A DNA stretch of 64,000 nucleotides, from the NCBI GenBank assembly GCA_035222895.1, contig JAVYIG010006808.1, positions 1 to 64,000 of the forward strand, given 5' to 3'. Position numbers and translations under genes: made by a program. Numbering within the stretch: position 1 is the stretch's first letter; each line of letters opens with the position of its first letter. The notes under the pieces were generated by a model. The model did not search any database, had not been told where the DNA came from, and saw nothing but the letters and a program-made list of their open reading frames with translations. Source of the DNA: Strongylocentrotus droebachiensis. Its lineage: Eukaryota; Echinodermata; Echinoidea; Camarodonta; Strongylocentrotidae. Below are positions 47,601-57,180 of the stretch, piece by piece.

Positions 47601-50600
47601 ATAGCTCCGTTTAGTCTCATTTGACAACGCCCCCTATCGTCAGAGTCAGCAGCCTAACATGTTAGCCTATGGACTTTTACCCCCCCCCAAAAAAAAAGTC
47701 TTTAAAAATCATTTTTTGTTTAAACGAAAAGCACATCCACCCTGACGTACGTTATCACTAGCTTTTTCATTGGAACCCTCATGTCTCATTGACTTTTGAA
47801 AGTTCACCCACCGTAATTTCATCAAAATAGGTCGCAAGCTCGCCATTGCCTATATAACACATGTACAACAAGTCGAACTTTGTACTCAATTTACCACGCG
47901 ATTGTAAGGTTATAAGTCAAGCATACGAAGGATACGAAGCATGAATTATCATAGATCAGTTCTGATTTGTTCATTATGTTCATTTCATCCAACTCCCACC
48001 GTAATTTTTCCATTTAGTAGAGGCAAGCATTTTGCCGAGGAAACAAAGCGCGCGAAAAAAGTAACGGGCCTTAATTGGCTGCCGAAGAATACCGATTTAC
48101 TCCACCTGAGTGCAATACGAAAATATTAATATGACTACAATCGTCGCTATTCTTCGATGTAGTAGCAATGACGATAAATTTCATCAATCAAAAAAAAAAA
48201 AGGTCATAAACATGGTCAATTTGATGTTCACATATTGCACTGAGGGGTTGGATAATGAATTTAAGGTATTGGTGAATCTTCTATGTGTAAAACACCTAGT
48301 GATATATGGGTAAGAATATAGAAATGCAAAAGGGGACGTAGAAGGGTCGGGACGGTGAACGCAAAAAGGAGAGTAGATGGGGTCAACTAGAGGAAATAAA
48401 CAAGTAAGAAGGAGGGGCCTATGTGTATATATGTCTTAATCAAATATGAGAAAGGTGACGAAGGCAAGTAGCAAGTGCACACAGTGGATATTCAGTTTTT
48501 GTCTACACTTTAAACAGACTTGGTTACTGAGAAATATGGATGCATCACTGTTAGTTGAAATGGAACACAATCTTGGGTAAAGGTTATCCAATATTGTGAA
48601 TTATTTTCCCCCAATAATCATTGTATATGTTTACTGCTTTGTGTGTGTGTGTGTGTCTGCATGTGTGTGTTTTTGGGAGGGGGGAATCGCTAAATATTTA
48701 TTACATTTTACTCAAGATGTGTTTAAGTGTAAGAGTTTATATATGATTGAATGTAAAGAGATTGTTTACCTCCTCCGCATTCTGCCCTCACCAGACCTAA
48801 AATGAAAGAGAAAAAAGTAAAAAGTTTTAAGCTAATGCTAAAAATCTGGATTTATCACATACCAACGCAAAGTCAAGAACAAAAAGGAAACGTAGACACT
48901 ACAGACAAAACTTCTGTCCTGATTCAAATTCAAACATGCACATCAATCATTTTATAGAATTACAAACAAGAAGAAGAAAAAAAACGACACTAGCAATACA
49001 CAAAACATGTCAGGTGAGAATGTTACAAACCTTGTTTCGAATTCAAACACTCACACAAATTTCGTTACGAAATCACAAAAAGGGACGAAATATTGGCACG
49101 AATAACAACATTTTCAAGTAGATATGTTGCAAAAATTGATTCAAGTTCAAATATTGACCATTATTCATTTATAGAATCACAGACAAGAAGGAAATATTGG
49201 TACCAAAATTACAAAATTACAAGAGAATTACAAACAGGGAGAAAATATTAACGATACAATTAAGTTTCTAAAGTGTGTTCTTCAATTTGATTTTTGGGCG
49301 AACGTTATCCATGATATCTTATTTAAACTGTATACTGGCACCATCAACGTCACCATCACCATAAACCGCGACGTCGGTTTCCTGGCCAGTGAGTAGTCAG
49401 CTGTCCCTGAAATGTCTACCTTGTGCTCGGGAGGATAGTCCCCACAGTCTGAGACTACTTTTGGCCCGATTTGAATTGTTCAAGCCATCATGATCCGAAG
49501 CGCCGCCTTTCCAAAGGCATTCCGATCGAGTTTCGTTTTTTCATTATGCCCCCCTTAAGATTTCGTTTTTTTGCCCCCCCCCCCCCGACCGTATTCAGTT
49601 CGGTTCAGTTCAGTTTATTGAATTCCATCTTTAAAAACATTTTTACAAAGTAAAAAAAATACAATTTCATGTACAATATAATACATAAATTGGGATAGTA
49701 TATACATGTGAAATGAATTAATACAAAACAGAATAAGGCACAGCTGTAAAAAAAAACAAGAAAAGGTTTTGTCTGGACAGCTTCCTATCAAATTAGATAT
49801 AATAAACATAGTAAGAAAACAAGTAGCAAGTAAAGTTTCGGATAGTATCATTCAGAATTTGCATAACAACCGGTACAAACCCAGTACATGAAATACAACA
49901 TGGTAGGATGAAAAAGTCAGAAGATAGCAAAGGGGGAGAAAGAAAGAGAGAGAGAAAGAGAGAAAGAGAGAGGGGTAACAAGCTAGATAAATACATTCAG
50001 TGAGAATCATGCGCTATCAAGAAACTTATTAAAACCTTAGATTTTTAGGGTTAAGTACATGACACTTTTTCTTGAAATTTCTTGCTCGGAATACACGTAG
50101 TTTTCTAAACCTGCGAACATCACCGTTAATTACCCCTTTTTTGCAAAATGCCTATTGCGCAAACGGTGTTAATATGAAGTGACACCACCGGGCACATTTG
50201 TACCACGGTATTCCTCCGCATGGGAATGAAACCTTTGAAAGAGAAAGGTTACAGATATTATGCACCTTTGTTGAAATCAAAACGTCTTAGCAATACATCA
50301 ATCTATGTTTAGAAACCATCGCCAGGTCTTGTACGGATCTTCATCAATCTGCCTACATACCAAGGGCATGTCGATCGTGGAACTATTTCCCAGCTTATAT
50401 CTTTCCCCCTGCACCAAACATGGGGCAGAATCAAGAGATATGTCAATGCGAATTTAATTAATGAATTGCAACCTTTTATTGCTATGATTTAGTACATTTA
50501 GTTTAATGTTTTCGATTGTTTAATCACACTGACATGAAATGTAGCTTTGGTATAGTTAATGGACCGATTTTCATCACCTTTGATGGCAATATCAGTCCTG

Positions 50601-50744
50601 CAGCTTATAACTAATAGAAAATAAATTAAGACTAAGCAATGGCATAAAATTAGAGAGTGACACATGATTAGATTATTCGGGTTGCCCATACTTACCTACA
50701 AAAACGACGCTTAAAAGAGCGCCCTGCAGCATTAGTCGATACAT
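35528..50744 (-). CDS. Gene B: complete CCPx5-ZP-TM protein, 745 aa
   Basis: Minus-strand gene of 14 coding exons: 50696-50744, 48770-48796, 47240-47446, 46374-46550, 45234-45410, 43165-43362, 42806-42991, 42215-42382, 41499-41701, 40585-40781, 39221-39430, 37370-37466, 36409-36604, 35528-35673. The lengths sum to 2238 bases (746 codons with stop) and every junction agrees in phase. The product has a signal peptide (1 to ~21), an atypical Cys-rich module (~26-94), five CCP modules (~95-396), a ZP domain (~397-655), ARRRRG furin-type site (658-663), a TM helix (713-734) and an 11-residue basic tail. It is probably a type I membrane protein, shed by cleavage and polymerising through the ZP domain, as known for ZP proteins. 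Same architecture as genes A and C. Ligand and tissue are unknown. Confidence 0.88.
35674..36408 (-). other. Gene B intron 13
   Basis: A phase 1 intron of 735 bases with a (GA)n-rich tract at 35682-35762 just inside the acceptor side. No other feature. Confidence 0.7.
36409..36604 (-). CDS. Gene B exon 13: ZP end and furin-type site
   Basis: A 196-base exon, phase 0 to 1: IYLHCTVAIC, GECAPCASMARRRRG, then a linker RDLSVGPVRWIKED. The Y-x-HC...C...C..C cluster closes the ZP domain, and ARRRRG is a furin-like consensus cleavage site. Confidence 0.9.
36605..37369 (-). other. Gene B intron 12
   Basis: A phase 0 intron of 765 bases containing a foldback MITE (36667-36827). The remainder has no recognised feature. 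Confidence 0.7.
36667..36827. mobile_element. ~160-bp foldback MITE, GGGCCCGTCTTACAAAGAG type
   Basis: The left end GTCTTACAAAGAGTTG and right end CAACTCTTTGTAAGAAGGGC are inverted repeats that continue inward with CAATCGCAAC. Non-coding. Confidence 0.75.
37370..37466 (-). CDS. Gene B exon 12: ZP-C
   Basis: A 97-base exon, phase 2 to 0, encoding CQVEQTVMRHDLG and AAFSLSGFTYIDTSQ. It is equivalent to gene C exon 59080-59173 (CPTDDSLIFYP ... FSLSSFRFLDQ). Confidence 0.82.
37467..39220 (-). other. Gene B intron 11
   Basis: A phase 2 intron of 1.75 kb. It has a perfect 40-base direct duplication (38593-38672, GAGTAAGCATTGCCATTG...). Nothing else recognised. Confidence 0.7.
39221..39430 (-). CDS. 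Gene B exon 11: ZP-C middle
   Basis: A 210-base exon, phase 2 to 2: SGTFGFAMYTDDTF, YFAVEATTAADQRVV, IDSCWTTPTTDPED, ending LITDG. SCWTTP is the ZP-C Cys-Trp-x-TP motif. The acceptor is TTTTTTTAG and the donor GTAAGTC. Confidence 0.88.
39431..40584 (-). other. Gene B intron 10: extra intron made of exon-derived repeats
   Basis: A phase 2 intron of 1154 bases that genes A and C lack. It carries about six decayed tandem copies of the end of exon 10 (39747-40160 and 40505-40585), a foldback MITE (40157-40318), and a poly-C/(CT)n run at 39575-39610. Confidence 0.75.
39747..40680 (-). repeat. ~75-110-bp degenerate tandem repeat spanning exon 10 end
   Basis: Units anchored by the minus-strand word GTTGTTCAGCA lie at about 39747-39815, 39829-39898, 39937-40009, 40021-40095, 40098-40160, 40505-40585 and, within the exon, 40590-40680. 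In the exon frame several decode to variants of SAVGSAGVVQQSLSDTG, for example SAMSTARVVQQSCRETG (unit 5) and SAMSSAEVVQHSLGA (unit 3), usually ending in a stop. Confidence 0.75.
40157..40318. mobile_element. ~160-bp foldback MITE inside the exon-derived repeat
   Basis: The left arm AAATAATACACA...CATTAGTAA...AAGGTACC pairs with the right arm GGTACC...TTACTAATG...TGTGTATTATTT. It interrupts the tandem array and so is younger than it. Confidence 0.75.
40585..40781 (-). CDS. Gene B exon 10: start of ZP-C (split exon)
   Basis: A 197-base exon, phase 0 to 2: EDGDLDVYKNRIVNGK, TVSFPITCFYERVHRLEYG, VVQQSLSDTGSYV. The donor is ATGT|GTAAGA. In genes A and C this region and the next exon are a single exon. 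The last ~95 bases of this exon are the template-like unit of a tandem repeat that fills the following intron. Confidence 0.85.
40782..41498 (-). other. Gene B intron 9
   Basis: A phase 0 intron of 717 bases within the ZP domain, at the same position as the gene A and gene C introns. Contains a short (AT)n at 41273-41287. No other feature. Confidence 0.7.
41499..41701 (-). CDS. Gene B exon 9: ZP-N
   Basis: A 203-base exon, phase 1 to 0: SSVRLECRSDSIRVTIDRSI, DDPTCTGVVEG and MFDQCGTTKE. I chose the GTAACT donor because only this one keeps the next exon in frame; a GTGGGT donor 15 bases downstream does not. Confidence 0.85.
42215..42382 (-). CDS. Gene B exon 8: CCP module 5
   Basis: A 168-base phase 1-1 exon: DCTDPGSPANGMAV, VSFTCNTNFTLVG, MRCNNGSWSSNVPTCNG. 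It is the last CCP before the ZP domain. Confidence 0.9.
42383..42805 (-). other. Gene B intron 7
   Basis: A phase 1 intron of 423 bases with a pyrimidine-rich plus-strand stretch (42600-42720). No feature recognised. Confidence 0.7.
42806..42991 (-). CDS. Gene B exon 7: CCP module 4
   Basis: A 186-base phase 1-1 exon: ANCTATSYTPPEFAV, IQFTCESGVLSVPD, GTCRDGVWSVPNFECIQP. The donor is GTAAGTAAA. The end (ECIQP) differs from the usual P-x-C-x-G. Confidence 0.87.
43165..43362 (-). CDS. Gene B exon 6: CCP module 3
   Basis: A 198-base phase 1-1 exon: KCTIPNTNSSTLGNG, IEFQCDAGRHYNEI, VQVCNDGELPSPFASCYG. The module lacks the usual Trp (GELPS) and is longer than the other CCP modules. Confidence 0.85.
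43585..43870 (+). repeat. Two partial copies of a dispersed CTGGGTGGAGAGTGGCAAA repeat
   Basis: CTGGGTGGAGAGTGGCAAA occurs at 43610 and 43770, each followed by a GTCTYGCCAAA-type stretch. A related fragment (GTCGTGCCAAAGGACATGCC) is at 23150. Probably a high-copy non-coding repeat. Confidence 0.5.
44044..44234 (+). repeat. Dispersed ~190-bp MITE, copy 2
   Basis: Same family as 1431-1622 (AAAGCCCCATTGTCCTACTT start, TTCTTATGTTAGTTGAGAGC core), more diverged. Confidence 0.7.
45005..45190 (-). repeat. Dispersed ~190-bp MITE, copy 3 (inverted)
   Basis: Reverse orientation relative to copy 2, in the same intron about 0.8 kb away. It ends GTAGTGCAGTGGGGCTTT. Confidence 0.75.
45234..45410 (-). CDS. 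Gene B exon 5: CCP module 2
   Basis: A 177-base phase 1-1 exon: GSCTRPNLNATVS, IAQFTCDDATTTMTG, STCRDGAWSPTPPACY. Four Cys and Trp present. Confidence 0.88.
45411..46373 (-). other. Gene B intron 4
   Basis: A phase 1 intron of 963 bases with the two simple repeats near 45491-45570. Otherwise unremarkable AT-rich DNA. Confidence 0.7.
45491..45530 (+). repeat. 10-bp x4 tandem repeat
   Basis: CTTTCACTGG repeated four times exactly, followed by a (TTC)n stretch at 45541-45570, in gene B intron 4. Confidence 0.9.
46374..46550 (-). CDS. Gene B exon 4: CCP module 1
   Basis: A 177-base phase 1-1 exon: SGCPVPDTPTNG, IQYVCNDGYKRVG, FCASSGEWSLPAPRCLG. Full CCP pattern. The acceptor TTTGTGAAG has a weak pyrimidine tract but fits phase and the family start. 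Confidence 0.87.
   Translation of the reverse strand: MLAGVPYLILLLMVIQREMTTVSSRQFNMSATMAIRELELILRSAPLVGNGVYQRLDA
46551..47239 (-). other. Gene B intron 3
   Basis: A phase 1 intron of 689 bases with an (ACT)n-like stretch near 46645-46680. No other feature. Confidence 0.7.
47240..47446 (-). CDS. Gene B exon 3: atypical Cys-rich N-terminal module
   Basis: A 207-base phase 1-1 exon encoding DTTACDTTTINRYPLEG, ITYDPSGCVAG, MISCSGTLLGF, LECSDGDWT and VSCFG. The second half is CCP-like, the first half is not. It corresponds to gene A exon 29963-30157. Confidence 0.78.
47447..48769 (-). other. Gene B intron 2
   Basis: A phase 1 intron of 1.3 kb. (GT)n at 48640-48671 and homopolymer runs. No other feature recognised. 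Confidence 0.6.
48770..48796 (-). CDS. Gene B exon 2: 27-bp microexon
   Basis: A 27-base phase 1-1 exon (TTTTAG acceptor, GTAAAC donor) encoding GLVRAECGG. It supplies the signal cleavage region and the first Cys, and is equivalent to the microexons of gene A. Confidence 0.68.
48797..50695 (-). other. Gene B intron 1
   Basis: A phase 1 intron of 1.9 kb. It holds a degenerate ~120-base tandem repeat (48920-49250; units contain ATTCAAATTCAAA and AATCACAGACAAGAAG variants) and a poly-C run at 49576-49586. This is followed by (GGTTC)n-type sequence and a reversed non-LTR-like tail (49590-49660), then (GA)n at 49930-49972. Confidence 0.55.
50696..50744 (-). CDS. Gene B exon 1: start codon and signal peptide
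   Basis: The ATG at 50744 opens MYRLMLQGALLSVVFV and the exon ends in phase 1 at GTAAGTATG. With exon 2 it continues GLVRA-ECGG, a good signal-peptidase site after VRA. Confidence 0.82.
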
Positions 50745-51232
50745 CCTTGCAGATAGTATTCTCTCCGGGTAATATAACTATTAATGTGGTCCTTGGAGAA
50801 AGTGATAATCAATCAAAAGCATCGACTCTTTCTTCTTTCTCCTGATAAGTACAATTGAAATTCAGAGGTCTCCTTCTTGTGTTATGGTACTAATGAGACG
50901 GAAGATAAAAATACAGGCCCGTCCCGCGTCGGTCTTGAAAGAGAAATGAAAGAGACCCCAAGTTCAACAATAAGACGAACTTGAACTATTCTGACAACAT
51001 GAGCTACTTGCAGTGAATCCAGTGGATGGGATAGGGAGTGAATCAACAAAGAGGTAAGCATTGTTAAATGGGCGTGATCATATTTGCCTTCAAGTTCATC
51101 GTTTATGGTGAGGATACGTCACTGCGTGTACTCACAACACGCAATTTCTATTGCGCTATTTGCTGCGCCAATCAATCATTACAAGGCGTATAACCGGTAC
51201 GCTAGTAATGCAATTCCGTGATGGTAGATCTG

Positions 51233-51544
51233 GGTGGTGTTTCACAAAGATCCTAAGTCAAACTTAACTCTAAGTTGGACTTAAATATTATGGGGAGCCA
51301 TTTGTAGCCCTAAAATGAAATATATTCAAAAGCAAAAATTGAAGTATTTTAGACTTTTCATAAATTCCACATCAAGAACATGAAATCTTTCATGATAATA
51401 GAAAATATGAATGATTTGAATCAACATTTTATGCCTTTTAAAATAACTTTTACAAAATATTTTCAAGGATGCTAATGGCTTTCCATAACTTTTAAGTCCA
51501 ACTTAGAGATAAGTTCAACTTAGGATCTTTGTGAAACACCCCCC
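51233..51544. mobile_element. ~310-bp foldback MITE, GTGTTTCACAAAGATCCTAAG type
   Basis: GGTGTTTCACAAAGATCCTA at the left pairs with TAGGATCTTTGTGAAACACC at the right. The arms continue with AGTTGGACTTAAA and its complement. Non-coding. Confidence 0.85.
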
Positions 51545-51649
51545 CCCCTTGTTGCATTCACTCTGTAAACTACGTTACCCTCACATGGCGAGTCAGAGAC
51601 CTTGCCATTCCCCGACGCAGTTCTGCGTCATTAAAATGACGGCCTTTTA

Positions 51650-51842
51650 AAGCCCCACTGTACTACTTGTAGCTACTTGCTCCCTCTATGTAAAAAAGCA
51701 ATGCCTAATCGGTGACCTTTCGTCCCCCCATGATCCTCTGTTTCTTATGTTAATTGGGAGCTGAGTTGATGAGATAGCCACCTGTCAGTGACCACCCTGG
51801 TGGTCTAATCCCTCCAGGCCAAAATAGTACAGACGGGTTTCA
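51650..51842 (+). repeat. Dispersed ~190-bp MITE, copy 4
   Basis: Starts AAAGCCCCACTGTACTACTT and ends AGTACAGACGGGTTTC. Same family as 1431, 44044 and 45005. Confidence 0.8.
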
Positions 51843-53559
51843 AAGCCGATCAGTGCCTATAATACTGTATATGTAAACTTTTTTTCGATCAGCCCCAAAT
51901 AGAGAATCGTTTACTTTCTTTGACATTAGGTGATGAAGTTTACGGACATATTGGTGCTTCAACAAGCTCTGCTTCTAGTTAGTTCCTCTTTTCTCCGGCC
52001 ATTACTTTTATATTTGTCTTGTTTCATTGTATATTTTGTAATATAACATTGCGATTTGATTGTAATATGATGTGCATTAGAAATAAAATCATTTGAATCT
52101 TGACAATCTTGATATCGTCTACGCAAAAAGAACAAGGGATATATACATTACATGAAATCAATAACACGATATAGCTGTAATAGTCCTTTGACAGTTCAAG
52201 AGACAAGTCAAAATATATAATGACACATAGTTCATTAGAACAAAGTTGTCAAGTTTCCCCTGTTTTCCCTTGAAGCTGTGACCGGCTAATACCAAACTAG
52301 TGACAGGTCATGAGGTCTTATGAATTATGTTTGTATCGGCAATTGCAAAATATATATCGCAGGTGTTTACATTGTTGTTACTATATTTACATGTACGTCA
52401 GTGGATTATTACAAAGCCTTTTTGTTTGTTGTACTCTGATCATTTTAAGGACGTTCCATGTCTTTTTAGAAATACCTTTCCACAGTTTTGGGGAATATAC
52501 TTCTCTATACACCCATCCATCCATCCATCCATCAAATATTCTGTACTTTGTTTTTCTCGATGGGTAAACAGAGATTCAAGTTCGCTCTTGGATGCAAACA
52601 GGTCGGCAAATTTGGATAGGAGGTGGATACGGGTTAATGAAAGGGTCGCTTGGAGAATTGCAGGTATGTCAACTTTAGTATCCGTGATACTTTGCTCTAT
52701 TTATTCTCGATCTATCACGAAATATTTGTTGTGGCACAAATGAAAGAAGGAAACGGTGAAAGACAACACCACGTTGGGTAGTAGACAACCACAAAGGACT
52801 GTTGTTTTAGAGGGCTGGGTCTGCAGGTAATGCAATATAGCCGATGAAAACGTTGCCGAAAGACAGAGCAAAGTTGAAGTTGCGATTGTTTGCCTCTGCA
52901 CTCTGATGTGTACGCATTGACATATACTTTGGGATTGCATTCATCTCTTTTCATTTCCTTGTGCAAATCTTGACTAATACGGATTCTTAAAATGTAATGT
53001 GATGTCATGTTTAGTAGCAGAGAACCATTGAAATATGTCGTCATGTCTCGAAGGATACAACAATCAAGTTTTATATGATCCTATCTTGGTCAAACCTATA
53101 TTGCTCTCTTATAATAATTGTATCATCATATTGCTATTTTGATATGCACTTCGTATTGAACTGCAATTTTAAATTTCATTTCAATTATTTAGTTGAATTT
53201 TAAATTAATTGATTTATCTCAGATTGGGAAAATGCAATCTCAAATCATTTTAAATAGTGTAAAATCATCATATGAATGGATATGTTATCAACGATAAAGA
53301 GGTGACTCGGATTAACTAATGCAACCTTTAGCCAGTGCTATATCTGATAGGGAATCTTTTAAGAAACCTTATATTGATTCCAGGCGATATTATTAATGTA
53401 TAGTTTCTGTATGTTGAAAAGACCATATGCAGTTGGTGAAATTGACAATAACCACACAGGATTAACGTTAGATTTTCTTCTTCTTGTTGTTTGAGGGTAT
53501 TCGTTCGATTGTTTAATTTTGTGTAAGCCTTTGGCTCAGTATGAATGGTGTTGTCTTTC

Positions 53560-53573
53560 TTGTTCTCGTTCTC

Positions 53574-53617
<44 letters not shown>

Positions 53618-53955
53618 CTTCTTCTCTTGTTCTCATTTCTCCAATCTCACATTTTCTTGAATTCACTCTAGTCCTTGTCCGCTACCTCTTTCTCCCTCTT
53701 TGAATTCCTCCTCCTCCTCCTATTCTTCTTCTTCTTCTTCTTCTTCTTCTTCTTCTTCTTCTTCTTCTCCTTCTTCTTCTTCTTCTTCTTCTACGACACC
53801 CCTTCTCTCTTCTCGCCGATCTATAATTGTCTTTTCTCCACTTTTTTCCACTCCCCCTCCCGCCCAACACTTTCTCTCTCTCTCTCTCTCCCCCCTTACT
53901 ATCTCCCTTTCTGTGTCTGTGCGTCTCTCGCCCCCTCCCCCTTTCTACGCTATAT
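53560..53955 (+). repeat. Pyrimidine tract of ~400 bases
   Basis: (CT)n, (TTC)n/(CTT)n and (CTC)n blocks, almost without purines on the plus strand at 53570-53640 and 53675-53795. Simple-sequence DNA with triplex potential. Frames crossing it are low-complexity and not genes. Confidence 0.85.
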
Positions 53956-54242
53956 TGTTGATATTAAGTAGATAACCAAGCATAAGTTGGCCAACTCCTA
54001 AATTGCCAAATTGTTGGTAACAATTTTTATGTAGGTCAATCGATTGCCCAATTGATCCTCCCAAGAAAAATTACGCAATTCTATAATTGACCAATTACTG
54101 AGTAAATGTAATTCCGAAGGGGGAATCTGCTCAACTCTTAAAAAGGCTAACGTTGTCCATTTTCCCAACGGATATTGATTAATCCAAATGCAATGTTTTT
54201 TCCTTCTCGGTTAAATTTTGCTTATCCCTATAGTCATTATAA

Positions 54243-54288
54243 ATATATATATATATATACCCATATATATATATATATATATATATAA
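54243..54288. repeat. (AT)n microsatellite
   Basis: Two AT-repeat blocks separated by CCC. Confidence 0.9.
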
Positions 54289-55169
54289 TATGTAGAAATA
54301 AGTCAATTCACAACAAATTTACGCTAGATGAAGAGAATAAGTCGAAAGGGCTTGTGAATTTCAATCCATCACTTGTGTATTCCATCTAGCGTTGGAAGTT
54401 GATATATGCTGTACTATTTTGTTTGTATATAATTGTATGTGTATTTATTATAAAGACGTGTGCACAAATAAAACTATACGTGCGTTAGTTTTGCATTCTT
54501 TTTTTAATCTATCACCATAATTATTGCTAATGAAACCAAATACTGATATTAATATCTAATTGAAATCAAAAAATAAAAATACTTTGCGATTGTTCTTTGC
54601 AACTTCCATCGGATTTATTTTCACTCGTCTTCCTATTCTTCAATTTCAACTTTTTCTTACAAGATTCGTGTTACAGAGAATGCTAAAAAAGAAATTCTGA
54701 TTCCTCCTTTTGTCGTTTTTCAAATATTTTGTACAATTATCCAACCACTTTTGAATAATCAAAATTAATGACCATAGCTGGTCTTATTGGAAGACTTGCC
54801 CTACCTCGGCCTTTATCAAAACGATTGACAGAGTTGGAGTGGCCAGGTACCTGTTCAATCCATCAACGAATAACAATCAAAATGCTTTGTTGTTTTCTGC
54901 AACTTTGTCATTCGTTTTTATTTTGTTATACTAATAATAGAAATAACACGATCGCAACTATATATTTTTTCGAAAAATAAACTAAAGGGTCATTTGAATA
55001 TATTGTTTATGTCCCATAGAAATCATATTCTGAATACGTAATACGTCATTGTCATTTTTGCACATTTCAATAGGTGAAGCGCAAGGATATTGAAATTTGT
55101 GTTAGGTTTAATTTTCGAAAGTAGTTACAATCGTCTTCGATATACAGGGGTAACATCGGTTTGTATTGA

Positions 55170-55960
55170 TCAATTTGGCTGGTTTTAATGTGACGGTCCA
55201 GTTCTCAATTAGCAAGATTAAGGATGAAATATTCAACATTTTTTATTGCGTAATACTACAGCTTTATGTATCTGTTTATAATCCATACTAGTGATTATTT
55301 GTTGGCAATTTATTCTACTTGTCAATATATTGAGCCTAGCTTATATATCTGAACAATCACAAGGCAGCAAAAATAGGCAAAAAGTTGGTCTATCTACTTG
55401 TTTTACGTTACAGTAACAAAAGATCATAAATAAGAAACATGAATTGTAGCGTCGTGCATCTTACTATGGTGTGACTTTTCAAACAAATGACTTATACCAT
55501 AGGCATGCATCTTATAATAAAGGGCGCTTCCAGTTTCTGAAAGTATGAAGGTATCCATTTGGCTGATTTTCAAGTGACGCCCTCATTCTCCATTAGCAGG
55601 ATTAAGGATTAAACATTTAACATTATTTTTATTGCATGATACTACATCTTTATGTTTCTGTTTATAATCCATACACTAGTGATTATTATGGGGCAATTTA
55701 TTCGAAGTGTCAATATATTAAGTCAGTTGTATATATCTGAACAAGCAAAAAGCAGCAAAACAGGCGAAAAAAGACAGTCTATCTACATGTTTTACGTAAC
55801 AGTAACAATATATCATGAGTTAAGAAATATATTATTTTTAATGTCATGCGTCTAACTATTGTGAGCATATTCAGACAAATGACTTTTAACATAACCATTA
55901 TACAAAAATACATGACAAAGGGTGCTACCAGTTTCTAACAGTATGAGGGAATTTTAACGA
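55170..55960 (+). repeat. Diverged tandem duplication, ~390-bp unit, two copies
   Basis: The first copy (about 55170-55550) and second (about 55555-55960) share TGGCTG.TTT, ATTAGCA.GATTAAGGAT, CAATTTATTC, GTTTTACGTTACAGTAACA and CCAGTTTCT in order. No ORF. Confidence 0.75.
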
Positions 55961-57180
55961 AATTTTTAACGAAGATTTTTTATATCGCCTGCAGTGGATG
56001 TACATCGTATAGACACATTGAGGAATACTATATTTTCATCTCCCGAAGTTATATCTCGAAATAAGAAGGAAGAATCGGACAGTGAGTTGTTAAATTTGTT
56101 ATTTCTTTTCTATTTTTTATAACTCTCACATTGTCAAAGATGAAACAGTAGTGAAGGATGTACTAATTATGAAATATAAAAGAATGTCCTTTAAAAAAGA
56201 AATGTATATTTTCAGATAAAATTCGTTTTAACCGTCATTTTCTTCAGCTTCGATCTATTTTTAATCACATATTGAATTGCGTAGGAATCCAGTCTCTCTG
56301 TTTAAATACATGGGTCCGTATTCTTCTGATTTACGTAAACCCGGCCTTGAGTCTATGATCACATTCATGAAAAAAAGAAAAACATAGACCTCACACTTAT
56401 AAACATACAATTCATTTCCAATCATCAATTATTCCTTTAAGAAGTACACCATGATGAATCAATCTAAATATCCAAGAGGTATTTTTAAGCTTCTATTATA
56501 GTTGAGATAATTACTGATTTCTTGGAGGATCTTCCCTCACTTTAACAATGTTAGCATACAAAAACAGTAGTGAACAGATAAACAACAAACAGGTGATGCA
56601 CTATAAAAAATTAAAAAAACCTGCACTTTCATTTCACAAAAATGTTATGCATAGAATTCTATTAGTGAAGTTTGAATGTCTGATATCATTATGAAAAGAA
56701 CTTTTTGTTGCATGGTTAAAAAAGTGACTGGGTTAAAGAAAAAACAAGTATCATTACTATGGTTAACGATTTGGTAACACCTCGAAACTAGTGAACACCC
56801 TTGAGGAGTTGAATTTAAGTAGAATACTGGCCAATGTCATATCCACGTTTAGCTGATATTATTGTCGGTTTATTTCAGTAACACCGCACTCACTTGCCGA
56901 TAACAATCCGTCATTGGGGTTCTTTGTATCAACATTTGATTTAAGAAATCGCATTTGAATATAATCGCAAAGCTGTAAAATGTCAATATATGAAGAATAA
57001 TAGTTCGCGTCCACCACGTCCACGTCAATTTACGAGCGAGGTAAATAGAAATAGTCTGAACTAGCCGATTAGATTTTTTTGTGTTTTCGTCCATATCCAT
57101 CTATGCATGGCACTGGCCTGGTTTCATACAGAGCCATTGATAATGAGAGCTTGGCAAACCCGGGTCGAGTTGGGCACAAT

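Noticed and set aside
50550-50605. Candidate 20-base microexon in gene B intron 1
   Set aside because: It has AG and GT borders but its length breaks the phase 1-1 pattern and would shift the frame; the 27-base exon at 48770 fits.
52310-52743. Plus-strand frames of 85 and 138 codons in the B/C intergenic region
   Set aside because: No recognisable domain and no partner exon or start context; one stretch (about 52566-52665) with a GTATGT donor looks exon-like but cannot be supported alone.
53675-53975. Frames of poly-Ser, poly-Phe and poly-Arg across the pyrimidine tract
   Set aside because: Pure consequence of (TTC)n and (CTT)n repeats.
54300-54400. Short inverted pair ACGCTAGATG/CATCTAGCGT
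   Set aside because: Arms of about 12 bases, too short to call an element without other copies.
54768-54980. Plus-strand frame MTIAGLIGRLALPRPL...
   Set aside because: A single short frame with a possible donor but no family match; could be a transposon fragment.
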